Assembly (NCBI GenBank): GCA_017936205.1
Contig: JAGBGB010000051.1
Location: 1-5,728 of the forward strand
Source: Oscillospiraceae bacterium
GTDB taxonomy: Bacteria; Bacillota; Clostridia; Oscillospirales; Oscillospiraceae
Length of the DNA: 5,728 nucleotides
Direction of reading: 5' to 3'
The number at the start of each line of letters is the position of its first letter. Within the stretch, counting starts at the first letter, position 1. A model generated the notes under the pieces. It was not told the origin of the DNA, did no database searches, and was given only the letters and a program-made list of their open reading frames with translations. Below, in pieces: positions 1 through 5,395 of the stretch. The position numbers were made by a program, and so were the translations under genes.

Positions 1-62
1 AAATGTGATATGATAGAAAAGTATAATGGTTGGGCTGTGTCCGAATCGGAAGAATCCTTGCT

Positions 63-90
63 CTGACATTCTCATTATATCCGTTATACA
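63..90 (+). promoter_or_regulatory. Possible sigma-A promoter of dusB operon
   Basis: CTGACA at 63-68 (5/6 to the -35 consensus) and TATACA at 85-90 (4/6 to the -10 consensus) are separated by 16 nt. Initiation near 97 would leave a leader of about 27 nt before dusB. A perfect TATAAT at 22-27 is an alternative -10, but its -35 would fall at or beyond the window edge. Both are sequence matches only. No gene is seen in 1-123. Confidence 0.35.
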
Positions 91-123
91 CAATACAGAA
101 TTTTCCCGAAGGGATCTATAGAT

Positions 124-1089
124 ATGAAATTTTTAGGATACGAAATATCCTCCCCCACTGTATTAGCTCCTATGGCAGGGGTAACGGATTTTGCATATCG
201 CTGCATTTGTGCAGAGCTGGGAGTTGGTGTAACCGTTACGGAGATGGTTTCCTCCAGAGCGCTGGTTTATCAGGACAAAAAGAGTCGCAGTCTGTTAGGT
301 AAGAACCCCGGCTCCATGTGTGGTGCACAGATCTTCGGCAATGATCCTTCCATGATGGCACAGGCGGCACAGCTTGCCTTGGAGCATAGTGGCTGTGATT
401 TTATTGATATTAATATGGGCTGTCCCATGCCCAAGATCGCAAACAACGGAGATGGCAGTGCCCTCATGCGGAATGTACCCCTTGCCTGCCAGATCGTGAA
501 GGCAGTCAAGGCTGCCGTTTCCGTACCCGTAACCGTTAAAACTCGTCTGGGTTGGGACAAAAGCAGCATCCATGTGGTAGAGATGGCGAAAGCATTGGAG
601 GACAGCGGAGCCGATGCCATAGCCGTTCACGGGAGGACCAAGTCCATGCTATATTCCGGCCGTGCAGACTGGGACGAGATCGGTAAGGTATCTGCAGCCG
701 TGAAGATCCCGGTGATAGCCAACGGAGATATCACCTGTGCCGAAGATGCGGTTCGTTGTCGGGATCACAGCGGCGCTTCCCTCTTCATGGTCGGTCGTGC
801 TGCATTTGGGGATCCATGGGTCTTCCCGGAGATTCATGCAGCCCTCGCAGGCTTGCCCATCCCTGAGAGGCCTGAACTATCCCAACGCTTAGATGTGGCT
901 GAAAACCAGTATCGTCTATCTCTTGAGGATAAGGGCGAGCACATTGCTTGTTTAGAGGCTCGGAAGCACCTGAATTGGTACCTCCGCGGAGTTCCACACA
1001 GCAACTATTATAAGGATCAAATCTCCCATATTTCCTCTGCGGAGGAGGTTTATTCTATTATCAAATCTATGAAGAGAGATCTGAGGTGA
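124..1089 (+). CDS. dusB: tRNA-dihydrouridine synthase (DusB family)
   Basis: FMN-dependent enzyme that reduces uridine to dihydrouridine in the D-loop of tRNAs in the cytoplasm, using NAD(P)H. The 321-residue product has the normal family length. The TIM-barrel flavin domain shows APMAGVTD near residues 15-22, the signature NMGCPMPKIANNGDGSAL at about 97-114 with catalytic Cys100, the FMN-contacting VKTRLGW at 138-144, AVHGRT at 167-172, ANGDI at 199-203 and MVGRAAFGDPW at 222-232. The C-terminal helical tRNA-binding part contains ARKHLNWYLRG at about 279-289. The ATG at 124 is preceded by GAAGGGA at 108-114 (9-nt spacing), and the protein begins at the family's usual position just before the first beta strand. 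It leads a close-packed run with the ECF sigma gene only 6 nt downstream; the last dusB codons and stop double as that gene's Shine-Dalgarno. The family is certain; the DusB subfamily rests on the motif style. Confidence 0.95.
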   Translation: MKFLGYEISSPTVLAPMAGVTDFAYRCICAELGVGVTVTEMVSSRALVYQDKKSRSLLGKNPGSMCGAQIFGNDPSMMAQAAQLALEHSGCDFIDINMGCPMPKIANNGDGSALMRNVPLACQIVKAVKAAVSVPVTVKTRLGWDKSSIHVVEMAKALEDSGADAIAVHGRTKSMLYSGRADWDEIGKVSAAVKIPVIANGDITCAEDAVRCRDHSGASLFMVGRAAFGDPWVFPEIHAALAGLPIPERPELSQRLDVAENQYRLSLEDKGEHIACLEARKHLNWYLRGVPHSNYYKDQISHISSAEEVYSIIKSMKRDLR

Positions 1090-1098
1090 GTTCCCATC
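1083..1098 (+). promoter_or_regulatory. Ribosome binding site with ATC start codon for the ECF sigma gene
   Basis: GAGGTGA at 1083-1089 is a seven-base match to the anti-Shine-Dalgarno complement and overlaps the dusB stop codon (1087-1089). No ATG, GTG or TTG in the sigma reading frame lies between the dusB stop and the ATG at 1159. The only codon at a proper distance that is an accepted alternative initiator is ATC at 1096-1098, 9 nt after GAGG. By contrast, no purine-rich binding site sits at a proper distance before the ATG at 1159. Initiation at ATC is inferred. Confidence 0.6.
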
Positions 1099-1704
1099 AA
1101 CGAAACAGAATTAATAAAGAAAGCAGCCAAAGGCGATCCCAAGTCCTTTGAGCAGCTGATGCTGCAATACCAAACTCCTGTATACAACCTCTGCTATCGT
1201 ATGCTGGGGAATCAGGAAGACGCAGCTGATATGACCCAAGAGGCATTCCTGAAGGCATGGAAATACTTAAATAGCTTCCATTTCGAATCCGCCTTCACCA
1301 CATGGCTATACCGCTTGGCAACCAACTGTTGTCTGGATCTTATGAGAAGTCAGAAGCGCAGACCAACCATTTCCATGATCACAGAGGGCGAAGACGGAGA
1401 AGAGCAGACCCTTGAGCCTGTCGATCCATCCCTTCAACCTGACCAGATCCTGATCAAGAAGGAGGAGCAGCAACAGCTTCAGGATGCACTTATGGAGCTG
1501 GACAAGGAGCAGCGAGCCATTATTACTCTCCGTGTGGTGAATGATCTGAGCTATGCCGATATTGCCAAGCTGCTGAAAATCAAGGAAGGAACCGTAAAAT
1601 CCAGACTTGCAAGAGCCAGAGAAAATTTACGAAAAAATATCCTCCAAAAGCGGAACAAATTCCATTCTCCGGCGTCTAAGAACGAGGAAGGAGGATTGCC
1701 ATGA
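1096..1704 (+). CDS. ECF-family RNA polymerase sigma factor (RpoE/SigW-like), ATC start
   Basis: Directs RNA polymerase to stress-regulon promoters and is normally held inactive by the anti-sigma factor encoded next. With the ATC start the protein is 202 residues, usual for ECF sigmas. The first 21 residues (NETELIKKAAKGDPKSFEQL after the initiator) are the classic first helix of sigma region 2 and would be lost if translation began at the ATG at 1159. Region 2 continues with YNLCYRMLGN, DAADMTQEAFLKAW (about 42-55) and TTWLYRLATNCCLDLMR (about 68-84). An acidic linker follows. Region 4 spans about 128-186, with the helix-turn-helix LSYADIAKLLKIKEGTVKSR at about 151-170. It starts 6 nt after dusB and its stop overlaps the anti-sigma ATG by 4 nt (ATGA), implying translational coupling. 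No ECF-type autoregulatory promoter was recognised upstream. The family is certain, the regulon unknown, and the start codon is the unusual part. Confidence 0.87.
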   Translation: MNETELIKKAAKGDPKSFEQLMLQYQTPVYNLCYRMLGNQEDAADMTQEAFLKAWKYLNSFHFESAFTTWLYRLATNCCLDLMRSQKRRPTISMITEGEDGEEQTLEPVDPSLQPDQILIKKEEQQQLQDALMELDKEQRAIITLRVVNDLSYADIAKLLKIKEGTVKSRLARARENLRKNILQKRNKFHSPASKNEEGGLP

Positions 1705-2522
1705 GCTGCGAAGAATATATTGTATGGATCAGCGGACATTTAGACGGAACAAATGAAGAAGCACAAGAGCAGCAGCTGCGAGAGCATCTGGCAAGCTGTC
1801 CTCATTGCCGAGAAATCATGAATCAAATGGAGCTCAACGATGCTGCCATAGGCAGCACCCTCCTTGAGCCTCCGGCAAGGGTCACCCAGACAGTTATGAA
1901 GAAGGTCCGAGCGGAAGTGCATCAAAAGCGCAGACGCTTGTGGAGCTATGCCCTGTCCGGCGTTGCCGCTGCAGCATTTTTTTGTTTGATCCTTACAGGA
2001 GCTCTACGACATCCTAAAGGTATTACCTCTCTTGAGCCCACCTTAGCTCCTGCCTATGAATTCGATACACCTGCAAAAGCACAATACGACTTGCGGTCAG
2101 GAGCCGATCCCACCTGTGGTTCCGGCGTTGAGGAAGGTTCTCAATCCTCTGTGCTCACTGAGTCTCCCCTCGCCACAGAAGCACCCATTGCCACACAAGC
2201 TCCTGTTCCCACCGAAGCTTTGATTTCTGAGGGAAGCAAAACCACCCCCTCAGAGGTTATTCCCCTAACACCGAACTGCGTTTTTATCTATAACGCAATG
2301 GATGTGATACCTCTGACCCCCGATTCCGGCAATCTGCTGCCCATTGTGTCAGAAATGAATGAGGCTGCATATTCCTACCATTCAACCACTACTCATACGA
2401 TCGTCGGTACCGGCTATTTATCTCGGACAGAGATCGATGAAATAGAAGCAGATGATAAGGTAGAATTTATTTCCGATCCTGAAAATCAGGAGTTCATGGT
2501 CATCTATTGTACCATGCCCTAA
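1701..2522 (+). CDS. Membrane-anchored zinc-finger (ZAS) anti-sigma factor
   Basis: Predicted to bind and silence the ECF sigma factor encoded directly upstream. The 273-residue protein has an N-terminal cytoplasmic domain with the ZAS zinc-ligand pattern: Cys3, then His29-x3-Cys33-x2-Cys36 (HLASCPHC). A basic stretch KRRR (76-79) precedes one transmembrane helix at about 80-101, so the remaining 170 residues should lie outside. The outer part has a Pro/Thr/Ala-rich stalk at about 153-175 with repeated AP-x-x-T units, then two copies of VIPLTP at 186-191 and 202-207, and a C-terminal domain (about 192-273) that I do not recognise and that may be the sensor. AGGAGG at 1689-1694 lies 6 nt before the ATG, and the 4-nt overlap with the sigma gene is typical for sigma/anti-sigma pairs. 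Release by regulated proteolysis is family knowledge; nothing here shows the signal. Confidence 0.87.
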   Translation: MSCEEYIVWISGHLDGTNEEAQEQQLREHLASCPHCREIMNQMELNDAAIGSTLLEPPARVTQTVMKKVRAEVHQKRRRLWSYALSGVAAAAFFCLILTGALRHPKGITSLEPTLAPAYEFDTPAKAQYDLRSGADPTCGSGVEEGSQSSVLTESPLATEAPIATQAPVPTEALISEGSKTTPSEVIPLTPNCVFIYNAMDVIPLTPDSGNLLPIVSEMNEAAYSYHSTTTHTIVGTGYLSRTEIDEIEADDKVEFISDPENQEFMVIYCTMP

Positions 2523-2530
2523 CCGCTGAA

Positions 2531-2598
2531 TAGAAAGATCCTCTCTTTCACACACTACCACGGAGGTGGTTGCTGTGGTGAAGAAGAGGATCTTTTTA
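2531..2598 (+). promoter_or_regulatory. Inverted repeat enclosing the RBS and start of the M23 gene
   Basis: AAAGATCCTCT at 2534-2544 is perfectly complementary to AGAGGATCTTT at 2585-2595. Adding flanking pairs (one G-U) gives a 14-bp stem between 2531-2544 and 2585-2598. The 40-nt loop holds GGAGGTGG (2562-2569) and the GTG start, and the right arm is inside the first codons of the M23 gene and ends in a run of five T. Two smaller structures compete or nest: GAAAGA/TCTTTC (2533-2538 with 2544-2549), and ACCAC/GTGGT (2557-2561 with 2566-2570), which puts GGAG in a tetraloop. The pairing is seen; a role in translation or attenuation is inferred. Confidence 0.4.
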
Positions 2599-3522
2599 TT
2601 GATACTTAGTATCAGTTTCTTGTTACTGCCTGTTCAGGCTGCGGAGGACTATATCCGCTGGGTAGACTTCGATGTGGACTACGAGGTGCTCCGAGTAGCT
2701 ATGGAATTGGATATTCAATCGCAGGAAACGGAACAGCCTCTGAGTTGGATCGACATCTTGGCTCTTTCCGCCACCCGCTGTGGAGGCGGAAAGCTGAGTA
2801 TAAGCAGCGTGAAGAAGGCAGCAAAGGATTTGTGCGGAAATCTCTCAGTGGAGGAGCTCCTTGGGCGGCAGTTTCAATACTACACATACTATCACGAAGC
2901 CTATACCGCAGTTTTAGGTGGTCTGTTAGGCTCCTATGCCATAGAGGTCAACGGTGAATGGGTTCCCACCTATGGCTTGAAGGCTTTCTCCCCTATTGCA
3001 GCCGGCTACGGCTATGAGCATTATCCGGACTTCGGAGGACAGAGGACCTACGGCTTCAAGCGGAAGCACCTTGGGAACGATCTTATGGGTGCATTGGGAA
3101 CTCCTATAGTCGCCGTAGAGGGCGGAATCATCGAAGCCATGGGCTGGAATCAATATGGCGGCTGGCGGATCGGCATCCGTTCCAAGGACAGGAAGCGATA
3201 CTATTACTATGCACACCTACAGAAGGATCACCCCTTCCCCAACGATCTGCGAGAAGGGATGACGGTACAAGCGGGAGATGTGATCGGCTTCATGGGTCGC
3301 ACCGGCTACTCTACCAAGGAAAACAGCAACAACATTGATATCGTCCATCTCCACTTCGGCATCCAATTGATCTTTCACGAGAGTCAAAAAGAATGTAACA
3401 GCGAGATCTGGATCAACCCCTACAACCTGATCCGCCTCCTATCCACCCACCGCAGCACCATCGCCAAAACAAACAACACCTGGTCCCGCCTCTATCCCTA
3501 CCGTGACTTAGACGAACCATAA
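2575..3522 (+). CDS. Secreted M23-family peptidoglycan metallopeptidase
   Basis: Predicted zinc endopeptidase acting on cell-wall peptide cross-links outside the membrane. With the GTG at 2575 (7 nt after GGAGGT) the protein is 315 residues. GTG codons at 2566 and 2578 are also in frame, but 2566 overlaps the Shine-Dalgarno itself. A signal peptide is clear: VKKR, a hydrophobic core IFLLILSISFLLLPV, and a likely cut after VQA at about residue 22. Residues 25-155 form a conserved-looking N-terminal region (IRWVDFDV, YYTYYHEAYTAVLGG) without a domain name I can give. The LytM/M23 domain covers about 157-275: HLGND with His165 and Asp169, YYYYAHL with His214, and HLHFG with His258 and His260, so all metal and catalytic residues are present. 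It follows the sigma/anti-sigma pair by 52 nt and a strong hairpin follows its stop, so it is probably the last gene of the operon and a plausible effector or target of the sigma system. Confidence 0.92.
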   Translation: MVKKRIFLLILSISFLLLPVQAAEDYIRWVDFDVDYEVLRVAMELDIQSQETEQPLSWIDILALSATRCGGGKLSISSVKKAAKDLCGNLSVEELLGRQFQYYTYYHEAYTAVLGGLLGSYAIEVNGEWVPTYGLKAFSPIAAGYGYEHYPDFGGQRTYGFKRKHLGNDLMGALGTPIVAVEGGIIEAMGWNQYGGWRIGIRSKDRKRYYYYAHLQKDHPFPNDLREGMTVQAGDVIGFMGRTGYSTKENSNNIDIVHLHFGIQLIFHESQKECNSEIWINPYNLIRLLSTHRSTIAKTNNTWSRLYPYRDLDEP

Positions 3523-3526
3523 ATCA

Positions 3527-3571
3527 TGCCCCGCTGCAGTTGGATATGATGATTCCAACTGCAGCGGGGCA
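3527..3571 (+). terminator. 18-bp hairpin ending the dusB-M23 operon
   Basis: A perfect GC-rich inverted repeat starts 4 nt after the M23 stop: arms 3527-3544 and 3554-3571 with a 9-nt loop. The stem carries the core GCCCCGCTGCAG. The following GTTCCGTTAT is only moderately T-rich, so termination may be imperfect, or the hairpin may mainly protect the mRNA 3' end. Confidence 0.7.
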
Positions 3572-3618
3572 GTTCCGTTATATGGAAGCGTAGAGCATCG
3601 ATCTTCACCAGAACCTAA

Positions 3619-3649
3619 CTGTCATATAATGCTCTGTATATGATATAAT
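3619..3649 (+). promoter_or_regulatory. Extended -10 promoter of the small RNA
   Basis: TGATATAAT at 3641-3649 is a perfect extended -10 element (TG-n-TATAAT). A weak -35, CTGTCA at 3619-3624 (4/6), lies 19 nt upstream, which the extended element can compensate for. The expected start is near 3656. A second TATAAT at 3625-3630 (with TCTTCA at 3602-3607, 3/6) could produce a transcript about 19 nt longer. Confidence 0.55.
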
Positions 3650-3655
3650 GGTGTT

Positions 3656-3774
3656 GTCTCAAGACTACCATATGAGACTGCACTACAAGTTCAAATAAGC
3701 TTTTAGCGAACCCATCGTGTAGCGAATCACAGTGCGTGAGAGAATCGAGATCTGCATCTGCAGGTCTCTTTTTT
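3656..3774 (+). ncRNA. tracrRNA-like small RNA (type II CRISPR)
   Basis: A small RNA of about 119 nt bounded by a promoter and an intrinsic terminator. Its layout matches type II CRISPR tracrRNAs. A putative anti-repeat occupies about 3656-3686 and ends in CACTAC. Then come the bulge AAGT (3687-3690), the lower-stem strand TCAAAT (3691-3696), AA, a short nexus-like hairpin GCT-TTT-AGC (3699-3707), a minor stem TCAC/GTGA (3727-3730 with 3736-3739), and the terminator hairpin. In the S. pyogenes tracrRNA the equivalent order is stem, AAGU, UAAAAU, AAGG, nexus (from memory). The implied CRISPR repeat would begin GTTTGA, then a short bulge, then GTAGTGCAGTCTC and ATATGGTAGTC, resembling repeats of Clostridia type II systems. 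No cas9, array or spacer is present in the window. It could instead be an unrelated trans-acting sRNA. Confidence 0.65.
3747..3774 (+). terminator. Intrinsic terminator of the small RNA
   Basis: GAGATCTGC (3747-3755) pairs with GCAGGTCTC (3760-3768) through one G-U pair, giving a 9-bp stem with a 4-nt loop, followed immediately by six T (3769-3774). It points towards the oppositely oriented HD-domain gene, whose stop is only 15 nt further on. I see no separate T-tract terminator for that gene, so its transcript may run antisense through the small RNA. Confidence 0.88.
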
Positions 3775-3789
3775 CATGCACACATGGTT

Positions 3790-4446
3790 TTATATCAGGG
3801 ATTGTCCGTTGATGACCAAGGTGAAGCGCATTCCCAGCTTCTCGGCAGCTTTGCGGCAGAAGATCATGCGGTGGAGGAATATTTCGAAGTAGTCCATGAC
3901 AGAGCTGAAGGCAGGATCTACAGACAGCACGAGAGTCACAGTGCTGTGATCGGGGCTGATCTCTAACTTGGAATCCGTTACAGAATAATTCACACGGTCA
4001 TGGATATCGAATTTGCTGATATCACGATTGCGGACACGACTGCGACGGACATCCGCCTTGTCCGCTAAGATAAGAGCTGCGGCAACTGCGTTCACAGGAA
4101 CACCGGTTCCTTCGTCATGGTTGCCAATTGCGGTAACAATGGTAGCAATATCCTCCACGGGGAAGCCCAGATCATTGAGGATACGGAATGCCATGACCGC
4201 ACCACTCTGAGAGTGCTCTACACGGTTCACAAGATTGCCGATATCATGGAGATATCCTGCGATCTGTGCAGTCTCTACCGTATGCTCATCGAAGCCCAAG
4301 GTTTCCAGAATGTATCCGGCAGTTTTTGCCACATGGGTCACATGGGCAAAGCTGTGCTCTGTGTAGCCCAGTGCTACCAAAGATTCATCCGCTCGCTGAA
4401 TATAGGTTCTTACACTTTTGTTCTTAACCAGTTCTTGAAATGTCAT
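3790..4446 (-). CDS. HD-domain protein, probable phosphohydrolase
   Basis: The 218-residue soluble protein has an HD-superfamily metal site: His35 (SFAHVTHV), the His67-Asp68 doublet in YLHDIGN, His78, His110-Asp111 in NHDEGTG, and Asp129 in ILADKADVRRSRVR. This arrangement is typical of metal-dependent phosphohydrolases acting on nucleotides or phosphoesters; the substrate cannot be read from the sequence. The C-terminal third (about 150-218, with YSVTDSKLEISPDHSTVTLVL) looks like a beta-strand-rich extra domain I cannot name. No signal peptide or membrane helix is seen. AAAGGAGA (4462-4455 on this strand) lies 8 nt before the ATG, and an extended -10 promoter lies upstream, so it is probably a single-gene unit. 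It is convergent with the tracrRNA-like gene, with a 15-nt gap. It shows no similarity to CRISPR HD nucleases that I can see. Confidence 0.87.
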   Translation of the reverse strand: MTFQELVKNKSVRTYIQRADESLVALGYTEHSFAHVTHVAKTAGYILETLGFDEHTVETAQIAGYLHDIGNLVNRVEHSQSGAVMAFRILNDLGFPVEDIATIVTAIGNHDEGTGVPVNAVAAALILADKADVRRSRVRNRDISKFDIHDRVNYSVTDSKLEISPDHSTVTLVLSVDPAFSSVMDYFEIFLHRMIFCRKAAEKLGMRFTLVINGQSLI

Positions 4447-4494
4447 AATTCGATTCTCCTTTATAGATAAATGTGTTCTATATCTTACACAGAT

Positions 4495-4523
4495 AGTATA
4501 CCAGAACTGTTCATGATCTGCAA
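4495..4523 (-). promoter_or_regulatory. Extended -10 promoter of the HD-domain gene
   Basis: On the minus strand TATACT (4500-4495) is preceded by TGG, giving an extended -10 element, with TTGCAG (4523-4518, 3/6 to the -35 consensus) 17 nt upstream. Initiation near 4488 would give a leader of about 42 nt. Confidence 0.55.
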
Positions 4524-4533
4524 TAAAAAACCG

Positions 4534-4574
4534 AAAAAATCATGCTCCGATACTACATAACAGCATCGGAGCAT
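4534..4574 (-). terminator. Intrinsic terminator of the yicG-like gene
   Basis: ATGCTCCGAT (minus strand, 4574-4565) pairs perfectly with ATCGGAGCAT (4551-4542) around a 13-nt loop. GA then a run of six T follows (4539-4534). It begins 11 nt after the stop codon and separates this gene from the HD-domain gene promoter. Confidence 0.9.
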
Positions 4575-4588
4575 ATTGTTTGGAATTA
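4561..4588 (-). repeat. 3'-end repeat, copy 1 (after yicG-like)
   Basis: The 28 nt running from the stop codon of the yicG-like gene into its terminator match the corresponding 28 nt after valS (5513-5486) at 25 positions. The copy includes the TAA stop, an AT-rich spacer and the first arm of the hairpin with core ATGCTCCGA. Confidence 0.75.
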
Positions 4589-5245
4589 ATGTGTATCTTC
4601 TGAATAAGAGATCTTGGGCAACTCCCAATGGTATTTCGCTGCCAATAGACGGATCACAACAACAATAAAGAGAGCAACAAAAGAGCCAATATTCCCATAG
4701 GCTGTACGAGAAAGAATAAAATAGTATAAAATACTACCGATCAAGGATGCTACGGCATAAACATGCTTCGTAAATACATAAGGTTTAACATTCACGAGCA
4801 GATCTCTAACAATACCGCCTCCCACACCGGTCAGACAGCCCATAAGAACACATAAAACGAATTGCTCACCAAAGCCGGCATCCCAAGAGATCTGCACACC
4901 GGCTACAGAGAAGGAGCCCAAGCCTAAGGAGTCAAAAATCAGATTCAGCTTCTCCGCACGATGACGAATCATAGTAAAACGATTCGCATGATAAGAAATG
5001 AAAATAAAAACCAAGAGACAAGTCAATACCGCCGCCAATAGGATCTCCGTCCGATAAAAAATAGAAGGCGGAACACTTCCCAAAAGTACATCTCGGATAA
5101 TACCGCCACCAACAGCAGTAATGGTTCCAACCATAAGCACCCCAAAAAGATCCAATCCATGCCCAATAGCGATTAAGGATCCGGATATGGCAAAAGAGAT
5201 TGTACCGATCCAATCCAAAGCAGTCAAGATCCATGACGAAAGCAT
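4586..5245 (-). CDS. YicG/UPF0126 family TRIC-type membrane protein
   Basis: Integral membrane protein of 219 residues with two homologous halves, each containing three hydrophobic helices and a glycine motif: GGGIIRDVLLG at 46-56 and GGGIVRDLL at 142-150, plus a seventh helix at about 185-203. This is the bacterial relative of trimeric intracellular cation (TRIC) channels; a cation-channel role is family knowledge and untested for this protein. The first half begins LDWIGTISFAISGSLIAI and the second FDSLGLGSFSVAGVQIS, showing the internal duplication. The start is the ATG at 5245, with GGAGGTGG 4-6 nt upstream. A perfect-consensus promoter lies about 115 nt ahead and an intrinsic terminator follows, so it is a single-gene unit. 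The length is normal and nothing is broken. Confidence 0.92.
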   Translation of the reverse strand: MLSSWILTALDWIGTISFAISGSLIAIGHGLDLFGVLMVGTITAVGGGIIRDVLLGSVPPSIFYRTEILLAAVLTCLLVFIFISYHANRFTMIRHRAEKLNLIFDSLGLGSFSVAGVQISWDAGFGEQFVLCVLMGCLTGVGGGIVRDLLVNVKPYVFTKHVYAVASLIGSILYYFILSRTAYGNIGSFVALFIVVVIRLLAAKYHWELPKISYSEDTH

Positions 5246-5360
5246 GAAACCACCTCCACAAAAAGTCTATAATTCATAACATAGCACATAACACAGAACG
5301 GACGACTCTTTGTGCTGATCTAATGTCGGCGGCACTGTAGTAATTCCCCAGAACCTTCCT
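5246..5360 (-). other. Leader of the yicG-like transcript
   Basis: About 115 nt lie between the predicted start of transcription and the yicG-like ATG. I see only a modest inverted repeat, AGCACA/TGTGCT (5316-5311 with 5288-5283), and no riboswitch class I recognise. No short open frame with a ribosome binding site is convincing. The other part of this intergenic region (5396-5467) holds a short DUF433-like reading frame described in the findings. Confidence 0.4.
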
Positions 5361-5366
5361 ATTATC

Positions 5367-5395
5367 ATTATACACCGATTGGATCAGTCTGTCAA
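5367..5395 (-). promoter_or_regulatory. Perfect-consensus sigma-A promoter of the yicG-like gene
   Basis: On the minus strand TTGACA (5395-5390) and TATAAT (5372-5367) are both exact consensus hexamers with the ideal 17-nt spacer. Transcription should start near 5360 and run into the yicG-like gene. This implies strong, activator-independent expression unless a repressor or the leader intervenes. Confidence 0.85.

Noticed and set aside
30..302. 90-codon + strand frame overlapping the dusB start
   Set aside because: It runs out of frame through dusB, has no recognisable motif, and its sequence is explained by the dusB coding frame.
890..920. ECF-type promoter (TGAAAAC with TCGTC) inside dusB
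   Set aside because: The two elements are only about 6 nt apart, far short of the roughly 16-nt spacing that ECF sigma promoters need.
1159..1161. ATG as the start of the ECF sigma gene
   Set aside because: It would delete the conserved first helix of region 2 and lacks a ribosome binding site at a proper distance; the ATC at 1096 fits better.
3527..3571. The long perfect palindrome as a CRISPR repeat or transposon end
   Set aside because: It occurs once, sits 4 nt after a stop codon, and has no direct repeats or transposase nearby; a terminator or mRNA-end hairpin explains it.
3656..3774. 6S RNA or a riboswitch in the M23-HD intergenic region
   Set aside because: There is no long interrupted hairpin with a central bubble as in 6S RNA, and no downstream gene on the same strand to regulate in cis; the tracrRNA layout fits better.
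3736..3966. 76-codon + strand frame downstream of the small RNA
   Set aside because: It starts inside the RNA terminator region and lies antisense to the HD-domain gene, which has clear catalytic motifs; it has no ribosome binding site.
4117..4470. 117-codon + strand frame antisense to the HD-domain gene
   Set aside because: It shadows the HD gene on the opposite strand, and its composition and motifs do not suggest a protein.
5268..5273. TATAAT on the + strand in the yicG-like leader
   Set aside because: No -35 element lies at a proper distance and no + strand gene follows before the antisense valS end.
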